DNA from: Clostridia bacterium
GTDB lineage: Bacteria; Bacillota; Clostridia; UBA1381; UMGS1253
DNA: 6,705 nucleotides
Reading direction: 5' to 3'
Assembly: GCA_017411585.1 (NCBI GenBank)
Contig: JAFQPV010000314.1
Location: forward strand, 1-6,705
Of this stretch, positions 5,523-6,705 are shown one piece after another. The notes under the pieces were generated by a model that saw nothing but the letters and a program-made list of their open reading frames with translations, was not told the origin of the DNA and did not search any database. The number at the start of each line of letters is the position of its first letter. Within the stretch, counting starts at the first letter, position 1. The position numbers and the translations under genes are program-made.

Positions 5523-5551
5523 ATTATATCACAAGCTTTCAAAAAACGCAA
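5523..5551 (-). promoter_or_regulatory. Promoter of the hemolysin III-degV unit
   Basis: On the minus strand a perfect -10 TATAAT (5528-5523) is preceded by TGA, giving an extended -10 (TG-N-TATAAT). A weak -35 TTGCGT (5551-5546) lies 17 bp upstream. The predicted start is near 5516, leaving a leader of about 20 nt that carries the GGAGGAG site. Confidence 0.7.
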
Positions 5552-5581
5552 TACAATATTTTGTGAATTTTTTGTTAAGAA

Positions 5582-5610
5582 TAGACAATGCCATTTTTCT
5601 GTGGTAAAAT
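5582..5610 (+). promoter_or_regulatory. Promoter of rsuA
   Basis: TAGACA (5582-5587) and TAAAAT (5605-5610) are 17 bp apart. The -10 is preceded by TGG, an extended -10 arrangement. The predicted start is near 5617, about 24 nt before the rsuA ATG. It is divergent from the hemolysin III promoter, with about 30 bp between the two -35 elements. Confidence 0.7.
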
Positions 5611-5640
5611 ATACAAAAATAAGTAAGCAGGAGAAAGTAT

Positions 5641-6354
5641 ATGCGAATTGATAAGTTTTTATGTGACTGCGGCATCGGCACAAGAAAAGAGGTTAAGGCG
5701 CTTTTAAAAAGCGGCAGCATCAGCGTAAACGGCAAAGCTGTGCGTGATGCAGCTTTGCATATTGACGAAAAGAGAGACCTCGTATGCGCAAACGGCGAGG
5801 TGCTTATTTATCAAAAATATATTTATCTGATGCTCAACAAGCCGGCAGGCGTTGTCAGCGCAACCTACGACAACCACCTCCCGACGGTTATTGATTTGGT
5901 AGAGGATGCCTATAAGCATTTCGAGGTCTTCCCCGTCGGCAGACTCGACATCGACACCACCGGACTTTTGCTTTTAACCAACGACGGTCAGCTTGCACAC
6001 AAAATGATTTCGCCAAAGCATCGCGTTGCCAAAACCTACAGCGCGCACATTGCCGGTACGGTTACGCAGGCGGATGCCGATATCTTTGCAAAGGGTGTCA
6101 CATTAGACGACGGCTATGTATGTATGCCGGGCGATTTGCATATTATAAACAGTGGTACGGAGAGCGATATCGAGCTTACGATTTACGAAGGCAAATTCCA
6201 CCAGGTAAAGCGTATGTTCGAAGCCGTCGGCAAAAAAGTGCTTACTCTAAAGCGCCTTTCTATGGGCGGCATTTGCCTGGACTCTGCGCTTGAAGAGGGC
6301 AAAATGCGCCCCCTTACAGAAAAAGAAATACAACTTTTGCAGAAAATTCAATAA
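5641..6354 (+). CDS. rsuA: 16S rRNA pseudouridine synthase, RsuA type
   Basis: RsuA-family enzymes convert a specific uridine of small-subunit rRNA (U516 in E. coli) to pseudouridine. The 237-residue product starts with an S4-type RNA-binding domain (MRIDKFLCDCGIGTRKEVK, about 1-48), then NKPAG (66-70) and the catalytic loop GRLDIDTTG (100-108) with Asp103 as the probable nucleophile. LLLLTNDG (109-116) and KTYSAHI (131-137) follow. The segment EGKFHQVKRMF (183-193) follows the RsuA form rather than the 'NREVRR' form of RluB/RluE, which favours RsuA over the large-subunit enzymes. AGGAG seven bases before ATG 5641 sets the start, and the length matches the family (about 230-240 aa). The gene has its own promoter. 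No terminator lies between its stop and the tRNA-Leu gene, so some transcripts may continue into the tRNA. Confidence 0.93.
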   Translation: MRIDKFLCDCGIGTRKEVKALLKSGSISVNGKAVRDAALHIDEKRDLVCANGEVLIYQKYIYLMLNKPAGVVSATYDNHLPTVIDLVEDAYKHFEVFPVGRLDIDTTGLLLLTNDGQLAHKMISPKHRVAKTYSAHIAGTVTQADADIFAKGVTLDDGYVCMPGDLHIINSGTESDIELTIYEGKFHQVKRMFEAVGKKVLTLKRLSMGGICLDSALEEGKMRPLTEKEIQLLQKIQ

Positions 6355-6360
6355 TTTCAC

Positions 6361-6389
6361 TTGACGAACACAACAATTTGTGGTAGTAT
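6361..6389 (+). promoter_or_regulatory. Promoter of tRNA-Leu
   Basis: TTGACG (6361-6366) and TAGTAT (6384-6389) are 17 bp apart, with TGG directly before the -10 (extended -10). The predicted start is near 6396, about 11 nt ahead of the mature tRNA 5' end. It begins 6 bp after the rsuA stop codon. Confidence 0.75.
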
Positions 6390-6406
6390 ATTTGAGTAAT
6401 AATTTT

Positions 6407-6495
6407 GCTCGAGTGGCGGAATAGGCAGACGCCCGGGACTTAAAATCCCGTGGGTAGTGATACCCGTGCCGGTTCGACCCCGGCCTCGAGCACCA
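6407..6495 (+). tRNA. tRNA-Leu (anticodon UAA)
   Basis: The gene folds as a complete class II tRNA of 89 nt. The acceptor arm GCTCGAG (6407-6413) pairs with CTCGAGC (6485-6491), followed by discriminator A and an encoded CCA (6493-6495). The anticodon stem CGGGA/TCCCG (6434-6438/6446-6450) holds the loop CTTAAAA, with anticodon TAA at 6441-6443. A long variable arm (GGGT...ACCC) is typical of leucine tRNAs, and the T-arm contains GGTTCGACCCC. It reads UUA codons and, by wobble, UUG. Confidence 0.98.
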
Positions 6496-6496
6496 G

Positions 6497-6526
6497 AAAA
6501 AAGCACTTCGTAAGAAGTGCTTTTTT
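6497..6526 (+). terminator. Intrinsic terminator of tRNA-Leu
   Basis: AGCACTTC (6502-6509) pairs perfectly with GAAGTGCT (6514-6521) around a GTAA loop. It is flanked by an A-tract on the left and six T (6521-6526) on the right, one base after the encoded CCA. The A and T tracts extend the stem, and it may also work on the minus strand. Confidence 0.95.
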
Positions 6527-6530
6527 CATC

Positions 6531-6623
6531 TAAATCCGTCTTTGCAGACGGAATAAATCCACTTTGTGGGTGAAATCTGCTTCGCAGATGAAATCGCCTG
6601 CGGCGGTTGGAAGGACGGATTTA
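6531..6623. repeat. Palindromic element, left module: three hairpins inside a 10-bp outer inverted repeat
   Basis: The outer arms TAAATCCGTC (6531-6540) and GACGGATTTA (6614-6623) are perfect complements. Between them lie three small hairpins: ATCCAC/GTGGGT (6557-6571), ATCTGC/GCAGAT (6575-6589) and ATCGCC/GGCGGT (6593-6607), each with a 3-nt loop and at most one G-U pair. The linkers after the first two read GAAAT (GTGAAATC, GATGAAATC). The left arm can also fold locally as TCCGTCT-TTGC-AGACGGA (6535-6552). No ORF or ribosome binding site is seen. It looks like a multibranched RNA or cruciform-forming repeat of REP/MITE type. Confidence 0.75.
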
Positions 6624-6705
6624 ATTTCATCGAAGCCGCAAGGCTTTGATTTCATCCAAACTTGTTTGGATTTCATCGCAAGCAAAGCGAGCGATTTCAT
6701 TAAAG
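6624..6705. repeat. Palindromic element, right module: hairpins joined by ATTTCAT linkers, continuing past the edge
   Basis: Three further hairpins follow in tandem: ATCGAAGCC/GGCTTTGAT (6629-6650, GCAA loop), ATCCAAAC/GTTTGGAT (6654-6671) and ATCGC/GCGAT (6675-6695). The joining sequence ATTTCAT recurs at 6624, 6649, 6670 and 6694, always overlapping the hairpin ends. It is the reverse complement of the linker in the left module (GATGAAAT), so the two modules are in opposite orientation. The array is not finished at the window end. It could be a transcribed structured RNA or a non-autonomous repeat inserted behind the tRNA terminator. Confidence 0.75.

Noticed and set aside
5238..5651. 137-aa plus-strand frame across the hemolysin III 5' end and the divergent promoter region
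   Set aside because: It is antisense to a real gene and then crosses the promoters and ribosome binding sites of two genes; no family resemblance.
6531..6705. CRISPR array
   Set aside because: The repeated unit is only about 8 bp, spacing is irregular (about 15-25 bp), and the intervening sequences are themselves palindromes, unlike CRISPR spacers; no cas gene is present.

Overview
The window looks like chromosomal DNA from a low-to-mid GC Firmicute of class Clostridia, probably an anaerobic gut-type lineage. The signs are a class III (strictly anaerobic, oxygen-sensitive) ribonucleotide reductase, GGAGG-type ribosome binding sites before most genes, short AT-rich spacers with sigma-A-type promoters, and intrinsic terminators. 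The species cannot be named from the sequence alone. No phage, IS, CRISPR or plasmid gene is visible.

Layout. (1) Positions 1-128, minus strand: the N-terminus of a gene that runs off the left edge, possibly a DUF4091/GH123-like protein. (2) Positions 200-3324, minus strand: a compact nucleotide operon transcribed nrdD -> nrdG -> dut. NrdD reduces NTPs to dNTPs with a glycyl radical. NrdG is the radical-SAM enzyme that installs that radical; its ATG overlaps the nrdD stop by one base. Dut removes dUTP and yields dUMP for thymidylate. Ahead of nrdD are a good promoter (TTGAAA-17 bp-TATAAT) and, downstream of it, two NrdR-box-like palindromes 30 bp apart, so dNTP-dependent repression by NrdR is the likely control. 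(3) Positions 3393-3952: a long AT-rich gap. It holds a dyad containing a perfect DnaA-box match, an A/T-rich inverted repeat, and a candidate plus-strand structured small RNA (about 3686-3837) with its own promoter, several stem-loops and two terminator-like hairpins. This RNA is the least explained object in the window.

(4) Positions 3953-5495, minus strand: a two-gene unit, a hemolysin III/TrhA (PAQR-type) membrane protein followed by a DegV/FakB-type fatty-acid-binding protein, 43 bp apart. (5) Positions 5641-6354, plus strand: an RsuA-type 16S rRNA pseudouridine synthase, divergent from the hemolysin III gene. (6) Positions 6361-6526: tRNA-Leu(UAA) with its own promoter and a strong terminator. 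(7) Positions 6531-6705: a non-coding array of short hairpins joined by repeated ATTTCATC (or its complement GATGAAAT) linkers. It resembles a REP/MITE-like palindromic element and continues past the right edge.

Most of the coding content is ordinary housekeeping. The points worth a second look are the unidentified small RNA, the unusual nrdD leader (NrdR-like pair inside the leader, no clear ribosome binding site, overlapping 12-codon ORF) and the terminal hairpin array.
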